Positions 1-8,663 of a stretch of 25,787 nucleotides of DNA are shown one piece after another. Position 1 is the stretch's first letter. Each line of letters begins with the position of its first letter. The position numbers were made by a program, and so were the translations under genes. The notes under the pieces were generated by a model. The model was given only the letters and a program-made list of their open reading frames with translations, ran no database searches and had not been told where the DNA came from. The stretch lies in the IMG/VR virus record IMGVR_UViG_3300025137_000258, positions 1 to 25,787 of that record. One strand, given 5' to 3'. The stretch is from a virus.

Positions 1-2
1 GG

Positions 3-551
3 GACCTCTCGGTATTCGCCAACCCTGGCAGCAACTGGGACAGCGCCACCAGCCTCGGATACTACGGCCTGCCAGACGGCAGCCTTGGGACCCAGAAAAC
101 CAGCACCTGGGGCGCCTGCTGGGTGCTCTATCTTGAGTGGGACATCACAAGCGCAGCCCGAGCGGCCTATGTCCCTGTCTCGGGTCAATCCGACTTCTCC
201 ACAGTCATCGGCAGCAAGCGAGGAGCAGCACTCGCAGACACCCAAGCTACCTGCGTCGTCCCTGCAGACTTGCGGTATGCAAACCGCCCAACGGGCGTGA
301 CGACGATTGCTCTATTTCCCAATGCCAGCGCGCAAAGCACACAGCGATGGCGCGGTATCTCGGGCGCTTGGTTCTACACGCCAGCAGGAGCTACAACCAT
401 CTACGGACTGCGCGTAGTCATCAAGGGCATCATGCATCCGCACAGCGTAGGCACTGCCAACTACCTCGTACATGACACCGGCTACAGCAACGGCGCGAGC
501 CTGTCGTACAACGGGGGCAACCTCGCAGTACTCGTGCAGAGGGTCAAATGA
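3..551 (+). CDS. C-terminal part of a beta-rich virion protein (5' end outside window)
   Basis: The reading frame is open from the first complete codon to a TGA, giving 182 residues with no start, so this is the 3' end of a longer gene that enters from the left. An in-frame GTG at 123 is not a credible start because the frame continues upstream with similar composition. The visible part is rich in Gly, Ser, Thr, Tyr and Trp with short alternating hydrophobic stretches, as in beta-structured tail or fibre proteins. I recognise no named domain. Its stop overlaps the next start as ATGA, so it is co-translated with the downstream structural genes. A tail or fibre role is inferred from context and composition only. 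Confidence 0.7.
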   Translation, partial: DLSVFANPGSNWDSATSLGYYGLPDGSLGTQKTSTWGACWVLYLEWDITSAARAAYVPVSGQSDFSTVIGSKRGAALADTQATCVVPADLRYANRPTGVTTIALFPNASAQSTQRWRGISGAWFYTPAGATTIYGLRVVIKGIMHPHSVGTANYLVHDTGYSNGASLSYNGGNLAVLVQRVK

Positions 552-1258
552 GTTTCAGCCCTCCCACAACCTTCAGTGATGGCACTGTTGTGACCTCGGC
601 CAACCTTGAGGGCAACTTCGAAGCCTTGCGGGTGTACCTGCACGGTGGGGTTGTCGCAGGTGACGTGCAGGCAGCGCAGTGGATTGACACCCGCCACATC
701 CAGCCCCCCAGCTACGAGCCATTCTCAGGGGTGCAGCATGGGGTCACTGGCCACCAGGGTGGCAACGATTCGGGCCTGGTGCGCCTGACCTTCTGCACCA
801 AGTACCTGACGGGGGGCGGTCGCGCAGACTCGCAAGCCTTTGAGCCTATCCCAGGCACTGCCATCACGCTCGACTGTAGGCGCGCCTGTACTGCTGTCTT
901 CCACTTCTGGTTTGAGATGGAGTGTGGGCCTGATGAAAGCACAGGGGCAGGGCAGGAAGCCAAAGAGGTGCGCCAGGTTTGGGTTGCGCCCTACGTCGAT
1001 ACGGTCGAGTCCGCTTTCTCCCAGTATCGGTCACACGCTCAAGAAGGCCTCAATCAGCAGGGCACCGGCTGGAGGGTCACCCAGCCCATCGGGGCAGAGG
1101 TGCCCTACCCCGCAGCAGGGGCCTATCAGTCACGGGATGGCGTCCTCCTACACACTGCCCCCAACGGGCGCTTTACCTTTGGCCTTGCCTCGCACTCTCA
1201 GATTGACCGCGTTGCTGTGGTCAACTGGGGTGTAGCCGTCGAAACCTTCTATCTCTGA
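548..1258 (+). CDS. Beta-rich virion protein, possible fibre or tail-surface component
   Basis: This is a 236-aa protein of unknown family. It starts at the ATG of an ATGA overlap with the upstream gene and has a plausible Shine-Dalgarno sequence (AGAGGG) just before it. The N-terminus (SPPTTFSDGTVVTSANLEGNF) resembles the short opening segments often seen in fibre-like proteins that attach to a larger particle. The remainder is Gly/Thr/aromatic-rich and predicted by eye to be mostly beta strand, with no transmembrane segment or signal peptide. It sits between a beta-rich structural fragment and the internal-protein genes, so a surface structural role is inferred. No catalytic motif is visible. 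Confidence 0.65.
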   Translation: MSFSPPTTFSDGTVVTSANLEGNFEALRVYLHGGVVAGDVQAAQWIDTRHIQPPSYEPFSGVQHGVTGHQGGNDSGLVRLTFCTKYLTGGGRADSQAFEPIPGTAITLDCRRACTAVFHFWFEMECGPDESTGAGQEAKEVRQVWVAPYVDTVESAFSQYRSHAQEGLNQQGTGWRVTQPIGAEVPYPAAGAYQSRDGVLLHTAPNGRFTFGLASHSQIDRVAVVNWGVAVETFYL

Positions 1259-1266
1259 GGTAGTCC

Positions 1267-1938
1267 ATGCCAGAACCCATTACCGCTACCACAGCGCTCC
1301 TCATCGGGGCAGGAGTCGCCAAGGTCGGCTCTGCAGTCGCCAAGGGCATCGGCAACCGCCGAGCAGCCAAGGCCATGCGCCTGACCCCAGCGCAAGAGGC
1401 AGAACTCGCACGCCTCAAGGCGCGCCAGGCACGCGGTGAGCTTGGCCTCACAAGCGGCGAAGAGGGGAAGATTCGGCGCCAGTTCGACGTTGCGCAGGAT
1501 GCAGCCACCCGAGACCTGCAGAACATGCAGCTACAACAGCAGGCAGCCCAACCCCAGGCGGTATCCGGTCGCCAGATTTTCCTACAGGCTCAGGCCGAGC
1601 AGGAAGCGCTCAGAGTCGGTGCCCGAGATGAAGGCATTGCAGTCCTCGAAGCGTCGCAGGCCGAGAGGGCGAACGAGCAACGGCGCATTGCAGAACTTGA
1701 GGGGCAGGCCACAGCAGCAGAGGCAGCGCTCAAGGCTGCCAATGCATCATTCGTCACGGGCAGCTTCGATGCAGCGGCAGACATCGGCATGCAGGGCGCC
1801 AGCATGGCCTTCCAGGCGGAGATGCAGAAGGCTGCCGTACCCAAGCAAAGCACCCAGAGCGTGTACCTGCGATACCAGCCCACTCGCCCAGCCGATGAAT
1901 TCACCTTTGGTGATGACTTCGTACCTCCAGCTCTCTGA
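1267..1938 (+). CDS. Probable internal virion protein with hydrophobic N-terminus and coiled coil
   Basis: This 223-aa protein begins with a Gly/Ala-rich hydrophobic segment (about residues 6-30: ALLIGAGVAKVGSAVAKGI), followed by a long Ala/Gln/Glu/Arg-rich helical stretch to about residue 185. The C-terminal tail is short and polar, rich in Pro and aromatic residues. This architecture, placed immediately before two much larger helical proteins, is typical of the smallest of the three internal or ejection proteins of short-tailed phages (the T7 gp14 position). A GAGG sequence precedes the ATG at a suitable distance, and the gap to the upstream stop is only 8 nt. The role is inferred from architecture and order; I cannot assign a sequence family. 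Confidence 0.6.
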   Translation: MPEPITATTALLIGAGVAKVGSAVAKGIGNRRAAKAMRLTPAQEAELARLKARQARGELGLTSGEEGKIRRQFDVAQDAATRDLQNMQLQQQAAQPQAVSGRQIFLQAQAEQEALRVGARDEGIAVLEASQAERANEQRRIAELEGQATAAEAALKAANASFVTGSFDAAADIGMQGASMAFQAEMQKAAVPKQSTQSVYLRYQPTRPADEFTFGDDFVPPAL

Positions 1939-1946
1939 GTCCAGCC

Positions 1947-3830
1947 ATGCCCAGCACCAGCTTCACCGGCAAGCGCGCCAACTTCATCGAGCAGTATGCC
2001 CGGACCGTGGCAGCGTACCAGCGGTATCAGGACATCACCCGCGAGATTCAATCTGAGCAGGACCGCCTCAATTGGCTGGACTCCCAGGTTGTGGCTGAGA
2101 ACCAGAACCTCACCAACCTGCAGGAAGTCTTCAGGGTACGCCCGCAGGACCTCGGCAGCGCTCAGGCTTTGCTACAGCAGCAGTATGCCTCTGAGGATGC
2201 AGGCCGTCGACGAGCTGCAGCGGGCAGGCTTGCACGGGAAGAGGCCTCGGACATCACAGACGCAGACAAGGCGCGCCTTACAGCCCTGGCTACCGAGGGC
2301 ACCCAGTACGACCAAGGCGCAGCGCAAGGCCTTGCACTTGAGCTAATCGGGGAAGACTCCACACCCCAGCAGACTGCTCAGGTTCTACGCATCCTCGAAG
2401 CAGGCTCCATCGATGCAGGTGTCATCAATGAAGTGGAAGTCAGGGCAGCCCGTGTGGCCCGTGGCAGGGTCCCCAGTGGCGCAGCTCGAGCACTGACACC
2501 CGAGGAGAAGGCTGCAGAGCGAGCACTGCAGCAGCAGCTTGAGTCTGCGTTCTTTGCCGGTCCTGCAGGCATCCGAGGCGGCTACGATGGCCAGGCCATT
2601 GTAGAGCGTCGAGAGTCGACAGCAGCCCCCGAGACTGTCAGCTTCAGCACCGAGAGCGATGCCTTTGACGCTGCCCTTGTGGCCATGCAGAACGGCGCCA
2701 TTACAGAAGACGAGTTTGAGAGCAAGGAAGACTTCCAGTTCGCCAAGAAGCTCTACGACGAGGCCAAGGCAAAGCGGGCATACCGCAACGACCAGCGCGC
2801 CAACTTCGAGCAGGAAGTCCTCAAGTCTCGGCAGCGGGTGACGCAGCTGGAGACAGCTCGAGCCGAGGCGCCAGGCGCCCAGTACACAGACCCAGGCAGG
2901 GAACGGGCAAAGCGCGAACTCATCGCCCGAGGCTTTGACCCGGACAAGAACGGAGGGCGGTACCTGCAGTACCAGCAGAGCCCCTACTACGGCGCCATGA
3001 TTCGGGCAGACAGCATCCTCACCGATGTCATCAGTGCAGACATGGAGCTGCAAGCGGTCGACAGCAACCAGCGCCTGGCTGCAGACCTCATCCGTCAGCT
3101 CGATGCACGGGGCAAGCCCTACGACATCACCAAGGTGGAGAAGCAGCTCGGCAAGGTTCTCAAGGGTGACGAGCTGCAAGAGGCTCTTGCCTTCGCACTT
3201 GCCACCAAGGAATACGACGCCCGAGGCTTCGAAGCACCCAGCCAACGGGAACTCCAACGGGCAGCCAAGCAGCGGGCAGCCACCGAGGAGGAGCAAGCGC
3301 GCGCCCTTGATGCGGAAATCACCGACACCATGGAGGGGGAGCTTGACCAGCAGGCCCTCTTCATGCAGCGCCTACCCAAAGACACGGTGCGCTCAGAAGA
3401 TACGGCGCGTCTGCGGGCTCGGGCGACAGAAGCCGCGCAAAGGGAAGTGGGGGAGATTGAGTTCCAAACCGCTGCCACCGATGCCCCAGACCCTGCGCCC
3501 ACCCCTGCGCCTGTTGTGGCCGAGGTCTTCAAAGACCCCAACGATGCGCGCCTCTCCTACCGGCGGGTTCCGAGTGGCTTCGCAGTCTTCGAGCAGGGCA
3601 AAGACAGACCCACCCTGGCAGCTAAGGGTACCCGAGCCTTCGAGAGCATCCAGTCCGTGGTCTCGGGCGGTCAGCCACTGCCACTGCCCACCCCTGCGCC
3701 TGTTGTGGCCGAGGTTGCCGAGGTAGCGCCGGCGCCTACCGCGCCTGCAGGAGAGGCCGAGCCTACGCCTGTACCGAAGCGCATCGTGGACATGACAGAC
3801 GACGAGCTGCGCGCCCTGGCAGGTGAATAG
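1947..3830 (+). CDS. Large coiled-coil virion protein, putative internal/ejection protein
   Basis: The 627-aa product is overwhelmingly alpha-helical, rich in Ala, Arg, Glu and Gln, with heptad-like stretches across roughly residues 1-500. The C-terminal 110 residues differ: two identical PTPAPVVAEV linkers (about residues 518-527 and 581-590) bracket a compact module of about 50 residues, then a second Pro-rich stretch leads to an acidic end. No enzymatic motif is seen. The gene starts 8 nt after the preceding stop, and its own TAG overlaps the GTG of the giant downstream gene by one base, so the three genes form one translational unit. By analogy with the middle internal virion proteins of podoviruses I infer a DNA-ejection role. 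Confidence 0.6.
   Translation: MPSTSFTGKRANFIEQYARTVAAYQRYQDITREIQSEQDRLNWLDSQVVAENQNLTNLQEVFRVRPQDLGSAQALLQQQYASEDAGRRRAAAGRLAREEASDITDADKARLTALATEGTQYDQGAAQGLALELIGEDSTPQQTAQVLRILEAGSIDAGVINEVEVRAARVARGRVPSGAARALTPEEKAAERALQQQLESAFFAGPAGIRGGYDGQAIVERRESTAAPETVSFSTESDAFDAALVAMQNGAITEDEFESKEDFQFAKKLYDEAKAKRAYRNDQRANFEQEVLKSRQRVTQLETARAEAPGAQYTDPGRERAKRELIARGFDPDKNGGRYLQYQQSPYYGAMIRADSILTDVISADMELQAVDSNQRLAADLIRQLDARGKPYDITKVEKQLGKVLKGDELQEALAFALATKEYDARGFEAPSQRELQRAAKQRAATEEEQARALDAEITDTMEGELDQQALFMQRLPKDTVRSEDTARLRARATEAAQREVGEIEFQTAATDAPDPAPTPAPVVAEVFKDPNDARLSYRRVPSGFAVFEQGKDRPTLAAKGTRAFESIQSVVSGGQPLPLPTPAPVVAEVAEVAPAPTAPAGEAEPTPVPKRIVDMTDDELRALAGE
3497..3526 (+). repeat. 30-bp direct repeat, copy 1 (Pro-Ala linker)
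   Basis: This 30-base stretch is identical to 3686-3715, exactly 189 bases (63 codons) downstream and in the same frame. It encodes the first PTPAPVVAEV linker of the 627-aa virion protein. Base-perfect identity suggests recent duplication rather than convergent Pro-rich composition. Confidence 0.9.
3686..3715 (+). repeat. 30-bp direct repeat, copy 2 (Pro-Ala linker)
   Basis: Second copy of the 3497-3526 sequence, encoding the second PTPAPVVAEV linker. The two copies bracket a module of about 50 residues, so recombination between them would delete that module cleanly in frame. Confidence 0.9.
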
Positions 3831-6800
3831 TGGCAACCGCTCAAGAGGCCCGCGTTGAGCTTGCACGGCGCGAGCTTGCACGGCGCGAGCTTGCACGCAG
3901 GCAGGCCGATGCTTTGCCTGTGCGCCCCATGCGAGCCGAGCAGACGCCCATCCCGGAGATAGCGCCACTTGCTGAGCTGGAGGCCGCCCAAGCTGCAGCC
4001 GTTGAGGAGCAGGTCTCGCAGGAGATGGCGCCAAGGGGTGGCAACATCCCGGCCGGTGAGTTCTCGGCCGAGCGGCAGCGCGTAGAAGCTCGCGCAGAGC
4101 GGCAGCAAGAGCGGCAGCGCAGCCAGGTGCTGCAACCGGGCAGGACAGAACCCCAGCGAGTGGCCGAGGGTGGCATCCCTACCCTGCGCCCTACTCGCAT
4201 CGTGACTCAGGAGATTCCTGCAGTGACTCAGCAGGGTGAGATTCTGACCGAGCGCAGCATCGTGGGCGACGATGGGCGTCTTCGGCCACCGACTGCAGAC
4301 GAGGAGACAGCCGAGGCCTTTGCCATGCAGCCTATCCTTGGGGCTGAGTCTGCCCGAGTCATCAGCGAGCGGGTGAGGGCTGAGCAGGCCGAGATTGACC
4401 GCAAGGTGGCAGCAGGCGAAGACGTTAGCCCCTTCGAGTACGCAGGGGCTGCCCTCGGTGGCATCCTCACCCGTCCGGGCGAGCAGACTGGTGTCTTTGA
4501 AACCGAGCTTGCGGCAGGCCTGCGCTCAACCCTCGGCTGGGTGTCTGCGCTCGCTGGAGAGGGATACTTCCGAGGTCTCGGCTACGAGGTGGACAAGAAC
4601 GGCATCCCCGTGGACCCGGATGATTTCGGGCTTGCCATCGCTCAAGGGCGCAGGGCTATCGGCCTGCCCGAGGTGGTCTACCCGCTGCAGCCCATCAGTG
4701 CGCCCATCCGCGCTCTTGTCAGCGGTCTGGATGAAGAGGCAGGGCAGCAGCTTGAGCGCCTCATCAAGTCCGTGCCTCAGCTCGCTGTACCGCTGCCCGG
4801 TGTGGCGACCACCAGCCAGACGGCAAAGCTGACCACCTTTGACCCGGAAGGCAGGCGCACAGTCCGCCAGGTGCGAGTACCCGACCCGAGAGAAGACTTC
4901 TCGGGATGGCTTGACGCCACACAGCGGCGCGTGTCGCAGAACGTGGCAACAGGCCGGACCATGGGCGACGAGTTCATCGATACCCCTGCGCTGCGGGACT
5001 GGTATGCCGAGGTCTGGGGGAACCCAGATGCCGCCTACTTCGGGGGCAGTCTGTTGGAGCTGTTCGTACCAGCCGGACCGGGCACAGCAGCCAAGGGCGC
5101 CAAGGGCTTGGCGAAGCTCACCAAGGCAGACAAGGCCACCAAGGCAGCGGTCAACCTTGCAGGCCGGTCCGCCATCCGAGCAGCGCAAGCCATCGAGCAG
5201 GGCAAGCCGTCGAGCAGGCTGGCAAAGCAGGCCCAGGCGGCAGCGCTGAGCCTTGCCAACCCTGTGGCCGATGTGGCGGCAGCAGTCACCCCTGGCAAGC
5301 TCTCAGAGGGGCGCGTAGTGCGCCGCGTGGCTGAGCAGGTTCTTGATGGGGCAGCGCTGGACAAGGCAGACGCAGCACGAGCCAAGGCAGCCATCAGGCC
5401 TACCAGCTCCACACCCCAGGCCATCATGAGGGATGTGGCGCCCTACCTGGGGGACCGGGCTAGTGTCTTTGGGCGCGCCCTGGTGCAGAACATCCCCGAT
5501 GATGTGGTGATGATTACCTCGAACGTGGGCGTCCCTCGGGTGCACGCCAACAGCATGCGCGCCAGCCTGGGCAGGTTTCGGCGCGAAGTCTTCAGCGGCA
5601 GCCCCAAGGATGTGGCCCACAGACTCCCTGGAGACCTCGGGCAGCAGGTGGCGCGCTTCGATGACTGGGGCAGTGTACCCACAGGCCTGCGCAGACAGGC
5701 CACGATTGTGCTCGAGGATGCCCATGCAGTCAGCCAAGCACCAAAGCAGGCGCGCCTTGCGCGAGACCTCACGAGCCTGCAAACGTGGTTCCGCACCACA
5801 GACAGCAACCTCACCAAGCGCCTGCTCAAGTCTCAAGGCCTGGACTCTCCAGCTATGCGAAGGGCTCGGGCAGTCTTCCGGCTGCGCGCCCTGCCCCTAC
5901 AGTCTGAGACTGCAGCGGTAGTGCAGGCCCGCCAGGCCATCCGAGGGGCAGCCACAACCGAGCTGCAGCGCCTCGGCAAGCGTTTGACCATACGCAGCAG
6001 GGAGCTGGGCAACGCAGATGATGCGGTTGACGGTCTGTTTGCGGAAGAGCTGGCATCTTCTCCCAGCCCCATCGGCGCAACCGAGGCATGGGAAAAGACC
6101 ATGGGCGCCATCTACGGCGACGAGAACGCAGGCAAGCGCCTGTTCAAAATTGCCCTTGAAAAGAAACTGATACCGAGCGCGAACGGCAAAGACGCCCTGA
6201 TAGGTCCCACTGTGGACACTTTGCGCGGGGTGGATGTCAGTCTCTACGATGACGGTGTGCAGGGCGTCGTTGGGGTCAGAGGTACGAACCTCGCATCCAA
6301 GCACTTTGCGCCGGACTACCAGAAGGCGCTCCTCAAGGTGGCAGTGGAAGAGGGCACCAAGAAGAACCTGGCAGCCCGTGGCAGGCTCACCGAGGCCATC
6401 GGCTCAGCGGTAGATGGCCTGGTGACGCAGGCCTCTCGGGTACCTGCAGGACTCACCAAAGCGGTGGAGCTGCTGGGTGATGGGGTCATCAACGAGCTGC
6501 CCGTACTGCGAGAGGGCAACCGGGTGCGCGCTCGGGTCTACGACCGGAACGCAAGCGCCGCAGAGCGCATCCTTGCCGAGAACGGGGAAGAGTTCGCTGA
6601 GTTCATCGAAGGCATCGCACCGAGAGCTAGGAAGGGGCTCAAGTCCGTTCTGGGGGAAGTGCTTGAGCTGTTCCTTGGGACAGGGCGCCGCAACTTTGCG
6701 CAGAATATGCAGTATGGCTTTGTGGGCCCCAATGTTGTGGGCTTCCCATACGCCCTATTCAAGCAGGCCATCACCCCACTGCTCACCGTAGGGCTACAGG

Positions 6801-8173
6801 GTTCAGCAGACATCGTCGACCAGGTGGTACGTCGTCGAGTCTTCGGGGGCGGCCTGACCACTACCGATGGGGTGTACTACACGGGCAAGCAGCTGCAGGA
6901 ACTCGGTGAGGAGCTGGGCCTTGGCTACACGACCGTGTCATCTGAGCGGGTGCGCAGCATCGCAGACGACCTGTTGAGAGATGCACGGCGAGCAGCAGAG
7001 GGACCGCTTGAGGGCTTGGTCAAGCGCGAACTCAACCCACTGGACAAGTCGTTCTGGACCCGTAGCGCTGAAGCTGTGGAAATGTCCATGAGGCAGGGCG
7101 CCTTTGAGGCCGAGCTGCTGAAGGGGCGGACACCCGAGCAGGCTGCCCAATACGCGCGGGATGCCCTCTTTGATTACTCCGAGGTGCCCGAGGCCATCCG
7201 GCAAGAGCTTGGGCGGTACTTCGCAACCGCTGCAGGCAACTCCAAGCTCTACACGGAACTCGTCAAGGCCATCATGGCGAACCCGGACAAGGCGCGCCTG
7301 GTGCTCAAGGCCCAACTGCAGAAGGCCCGAGCGCAGGACCCTCATAACCTGCACGGAGACAAGGCGCTCAAGTCCTTGGGTCTCGTGACGATAGGTGATG
7401 GCGTCTACTTCGGGCCGGAGGTGCCAGCCTTCGCGCCTGCAGAGGTAGCGCTCGGCATGGCTCGCCAGGGCAACCTTCTCGTGCAAGACCTGCGAGTCGC
7501 TACCCAAGCTGCGGAGCAGGTAGGGGCAGAGGTCAACCAAGTGGTTGAGGGTACGCAGACCATCACCCGCACTCTTGAAGATGCAGCCATGCCTCTGGTA
7601 CTGGATGCCTATGACCGCTTCCAGGCTGGGGCCGAGGTCAGTCCTGTAGGCATCCAGGGCGCTGCCCCCATCAGTGACGAGAAGATGTTTTGGGCCGCTG
7701 CTTTGTATGCCCACAACATGGACGCCAGCCGAGACTTGGGCCTGTGGGACTGGTTCGAGCGGGTCTTCAAGCCTGAGACAGTGATGCCCCCCAAGGGCAG
7801 CTTCAAGGAAGAACTGCCCGAATACTGGACCAAGGCACCCAAGGGGCAGCCCCATGTCTTGTGGGGTCGAGACGAGACCGGCATGCCGCTGTACAAGGTC
7901 CTCAAGCCGTCCGAGGATGGACAGCTTGCCATGACACTGCTGCGCGCTGCATCACCCAAGGCCATCGAACAGGCCTTCGTAGCCGGTACCAGCCTGGTGG
8001 AACCTGTGGCCGTCGAGCAGCAACCCACTGCTGTCTTCGGCGGTGACCTTCTGCCCCCATCGCCTGCCCGAGCTGCGCTTGATGCCACCCTCGGCCGAGC
8101 GCCGGAAGCAGACCCGGAGAGGGTCAGGCGCGCGCAGCTCGAGCAACTGTCAGGGGTCATTCAAGGCCAGTAA
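3830..8173 (+). CDS. Giant virion protein (1447 aa), putative ejection protein
   Basis: This is the largest gene in the window. It starts at a GTG that shares its first base with the upstream TAG. The N-terminus contains a short tandem repeat (ELARR, residues 10-24), then a long Glu/Arg/Gln-rich region. The middle is Ala-rich and helical; about residues 940-1000 hold an LFLGTGRRNFAQNMQYG stretch followed by hydrophobic segments, which could insert in a membrane. Near residue 1108 is YARDALFDYSEVPEAI, followed by a conserved-looking helical segment. As far as I recall, similar 'FDYS' segments occur in very large phage virion proteins and polyvalent-protein regions. No lytic transglycosylase active site is obvious. 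Size, order and composition support an internal or ejected protein like the largest podovirus core proteins; this is inference. Confidence 0.65.
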   Translation: MATAQEARVELARRELARRELARRQADALPVRPMRAEQTPIPEIAPLAELEAAQAAAVEEQVSQEMAPRGGNIPAGEFSAERQRVEARAERQQERQRSQVLQPGRTEPQRVAEGGIPTLRPTRIVTQEIPAVTQQGEILTERSIVGDDGRLRPPTADEETAEAFAMQPILGAESARVISERVRAEQAEIDRKVAAGEDVSPFEYAGAALGGILTRPGEQTGVFETELAAGLRSTLGWVSALAGEGYFRGLGYEVDKNGIPVDPDDFGLAIAQGRRAIGLPEVVYPLQPISAPIRALVSGLDEEAGQQLERLIKSVPQLAVPLPGVATTSQTAKLTTFDPEGRRTVRQVRVPDPREDFSGWLDATQRRVSQNVATGRTMGDEFIDTPALRDWYAEVWGNPDAAYFGGSLLELFVPAGPGTAAKGAKGLAKLTKADKATKAAVNLAGRSAIRAAQAIEQGKPSSRLAKQAQAAALSLANPVADVAAAVTPGKLSEGRVVRRVAEQVLDGAALDKADAARAKAAIRPTSSTPQAIMRDVAPYLGDRASVFGRALVQNIPDDVVMITSNVGVPRVHANSMRASLGRFRREVFSGSPKDVAHRLPGDLGQQVARFDDWGSVPTGLRRQATIVLEDAHAVSQAPKQARLARDLTSLQTWFRTTDSNLTKRLLKSQGLDSPAMRRARAVFRLRALPLQSETAAVVQARQAIRGAATTELQRLGKRLTIRSRELGNADDAVDGLFAEELASSPSPIGATEAWEKTMGAIYGDENAGKRLFKIALEKKLIPSANGKDALIGPTVDTLRGVDVSLYDDGVQGVVGVRGTNLASKHFAPDYQKALLKVAVEEGTKKNLAARGRLTEAIGSAVDGLVTQASRVPAGLTKAVELLGDGVINELPVLREGNRVRARVYDRNASAAERILAENGEEFAEFIEGIAPRARKGLKSVLGEVLELFLGTGRRNFAQNMQYGFVGPNVVGFPYALFKQAITPLLTVGLQGSADIVDQVVRRRVFGGGLTTTDGVYYTGKQLQELGEELGLGYTTVSSERVRSIADDLLRDARRAAEGPLEGLVKRELNPLDKSFWTRSAEAVEMSMRQGAFEAELLKGRTPEQAAQYARDALFDYSEVPEAIRQELGRYFATAAGNSKLYTELVKAIMANPDKARLVLKAQLQKARAQDPHNLHGDKALKSLGLVTIGDGVYFGPEVPAFAPAEVALGMARQGNLLVQDLRVATQAAEQVGAEVNQVVEGTQTITRTLEDAAMPLVLDAYDRFQAGAEVSPVGIQGAAPISDEKMFWAAALYAHNMDASRDLGLWDWFERVFKPETVMPPKGSFKEELPEYWTKAPKGQPHVLWGRDETGMPLYKVLKPSEDGQLAMTLLRAASPKAIEQAFVAGTSLVEPVAVEQQPTAVFGGDLLPPSPARAALDATLGRAPEADPERVRRAQLEQLSGVIQGQ
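3857..3897 (+). repeat. 15-bp in-frame tandem repeat encoding ELARR
   Basis: The unit GAGCTTGCACGGCGC is present in two perfect copies (3857-3871 and 3872-3886) plus an 11-base partial third copy. Each copy keeps the reading frame and adds ELARR at the extreme N-terminus of the giant virion protein. Exact DNA identity between copies suggests recent slippage. Confidence 0.9.
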
Positions 8174-8220
8174 TGCTATGATGGGGCTGCGCAGCCGGTC
8201 CAAGCACGAGGAGGAGCGCC
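8174..8220 (+). promoter_or_regulatory. Candidate extended -10 promoter and strong SD before the 146-aa virion gene
   Basis: The short gap after the giant gene holds TGCTATGAT (8174-8182), a good match to an extended -10 element (TGnTATnnT). No convincing -35 box lies 16-18 bases upstream, which extended -10 promoters can tolerate. A strong GAGGAGG-type Shine-Dalgarno follows just before the ATG at 8221. The same TGCTATG(A/C)TGG string recurs in the leader of the major capsid gene. Confidence 0.35.
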
Positions 8221-8661
8221 ATGCCCACCAGAATCACCCACTTTCTGCACCACAGCCCTGTCACAGGTGACCAAAGCGTGTTGACCAGCTTCAGCACCGG
8301 TGTGGTCCATGCCCATGACCTGCAGGCCTACCTCCCGGACTTCCAGCGTCTCAGCCGGAACTACCGGGGCATTGTGCAGGGCATCACCGTGAAGCTGACG
8401 GGCAGCACCAGCCCCACCAAGGTCACCATCCGGGTCTGCGCAGATGCAGCCGGTGACGAGGTCCTTGTGCCTGACACTGAGGCAGACCTGGTGGCAGGGG
8501 TGACCACTGCAGGGACCAAGAGCGCTACCTTCCGGGTAGACCTTCCACTCTGGCAGGATGTGGGTGGACCGGGCAACGGCACCCTGTACCTGTTTGCCAA
8601 GGTCGACAGCGCGACAGGGACGCCCAAGCTGGCAGCCACTGACATTTTCTGGCAGGAGTAG
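8221..8661 (+). CDS. Small beta-rich virion protein
   Basis: This 146-aa protein follows the strongest ribosome-binding site in the late block (GAGGAGG), which suggests high expression. The sequence alternates short hydrophobic strands with Gly, Thr and Asp turns (for example ITVKLTG, KVTIRVCADAAGDE, TLYLFAKVD). This looks like a jelly-roll or immunoglobulin-like beta sandwich. There is no signal peptide or membrane segment. It lies just upstream of a larger Ser/Gly-rich beta protein and probably works with it at the virion surface. I recognise no named family; decoration, fibre base or head-tail accessory protein are all possible. Confidence 0.6.
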   Translation: MPTRITHFLHHSPVTGDQSVLTSFSTGVVHAHDLQAYLPDFQRLSRNYRGIVQGITVKLTGSTSPTKVTIRVCADAAGDEVLVPDTEADLVAGVTTAGTKSATFRVDLPLWQDVGGPGNGTLYLFAKVDSATGTPKLAATDIFWQE

Positions 8662-8663
8662 GC

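Noticed and set aside
2385-3296. 303-codon minus-strand frame within the 627-aa virion gene
   Set aside because: Cys/Leu/Gly-rich translation typical of the reverse of an Ala/Gln/Glu-rich coiled coil; no SD and no neighbouring genes on that strand.
6938-7855. 305-codon minus-strand frame within the giant virion gene
   Set aside because: Antisense shadow inside a continuous structural frame; no motif or SD.
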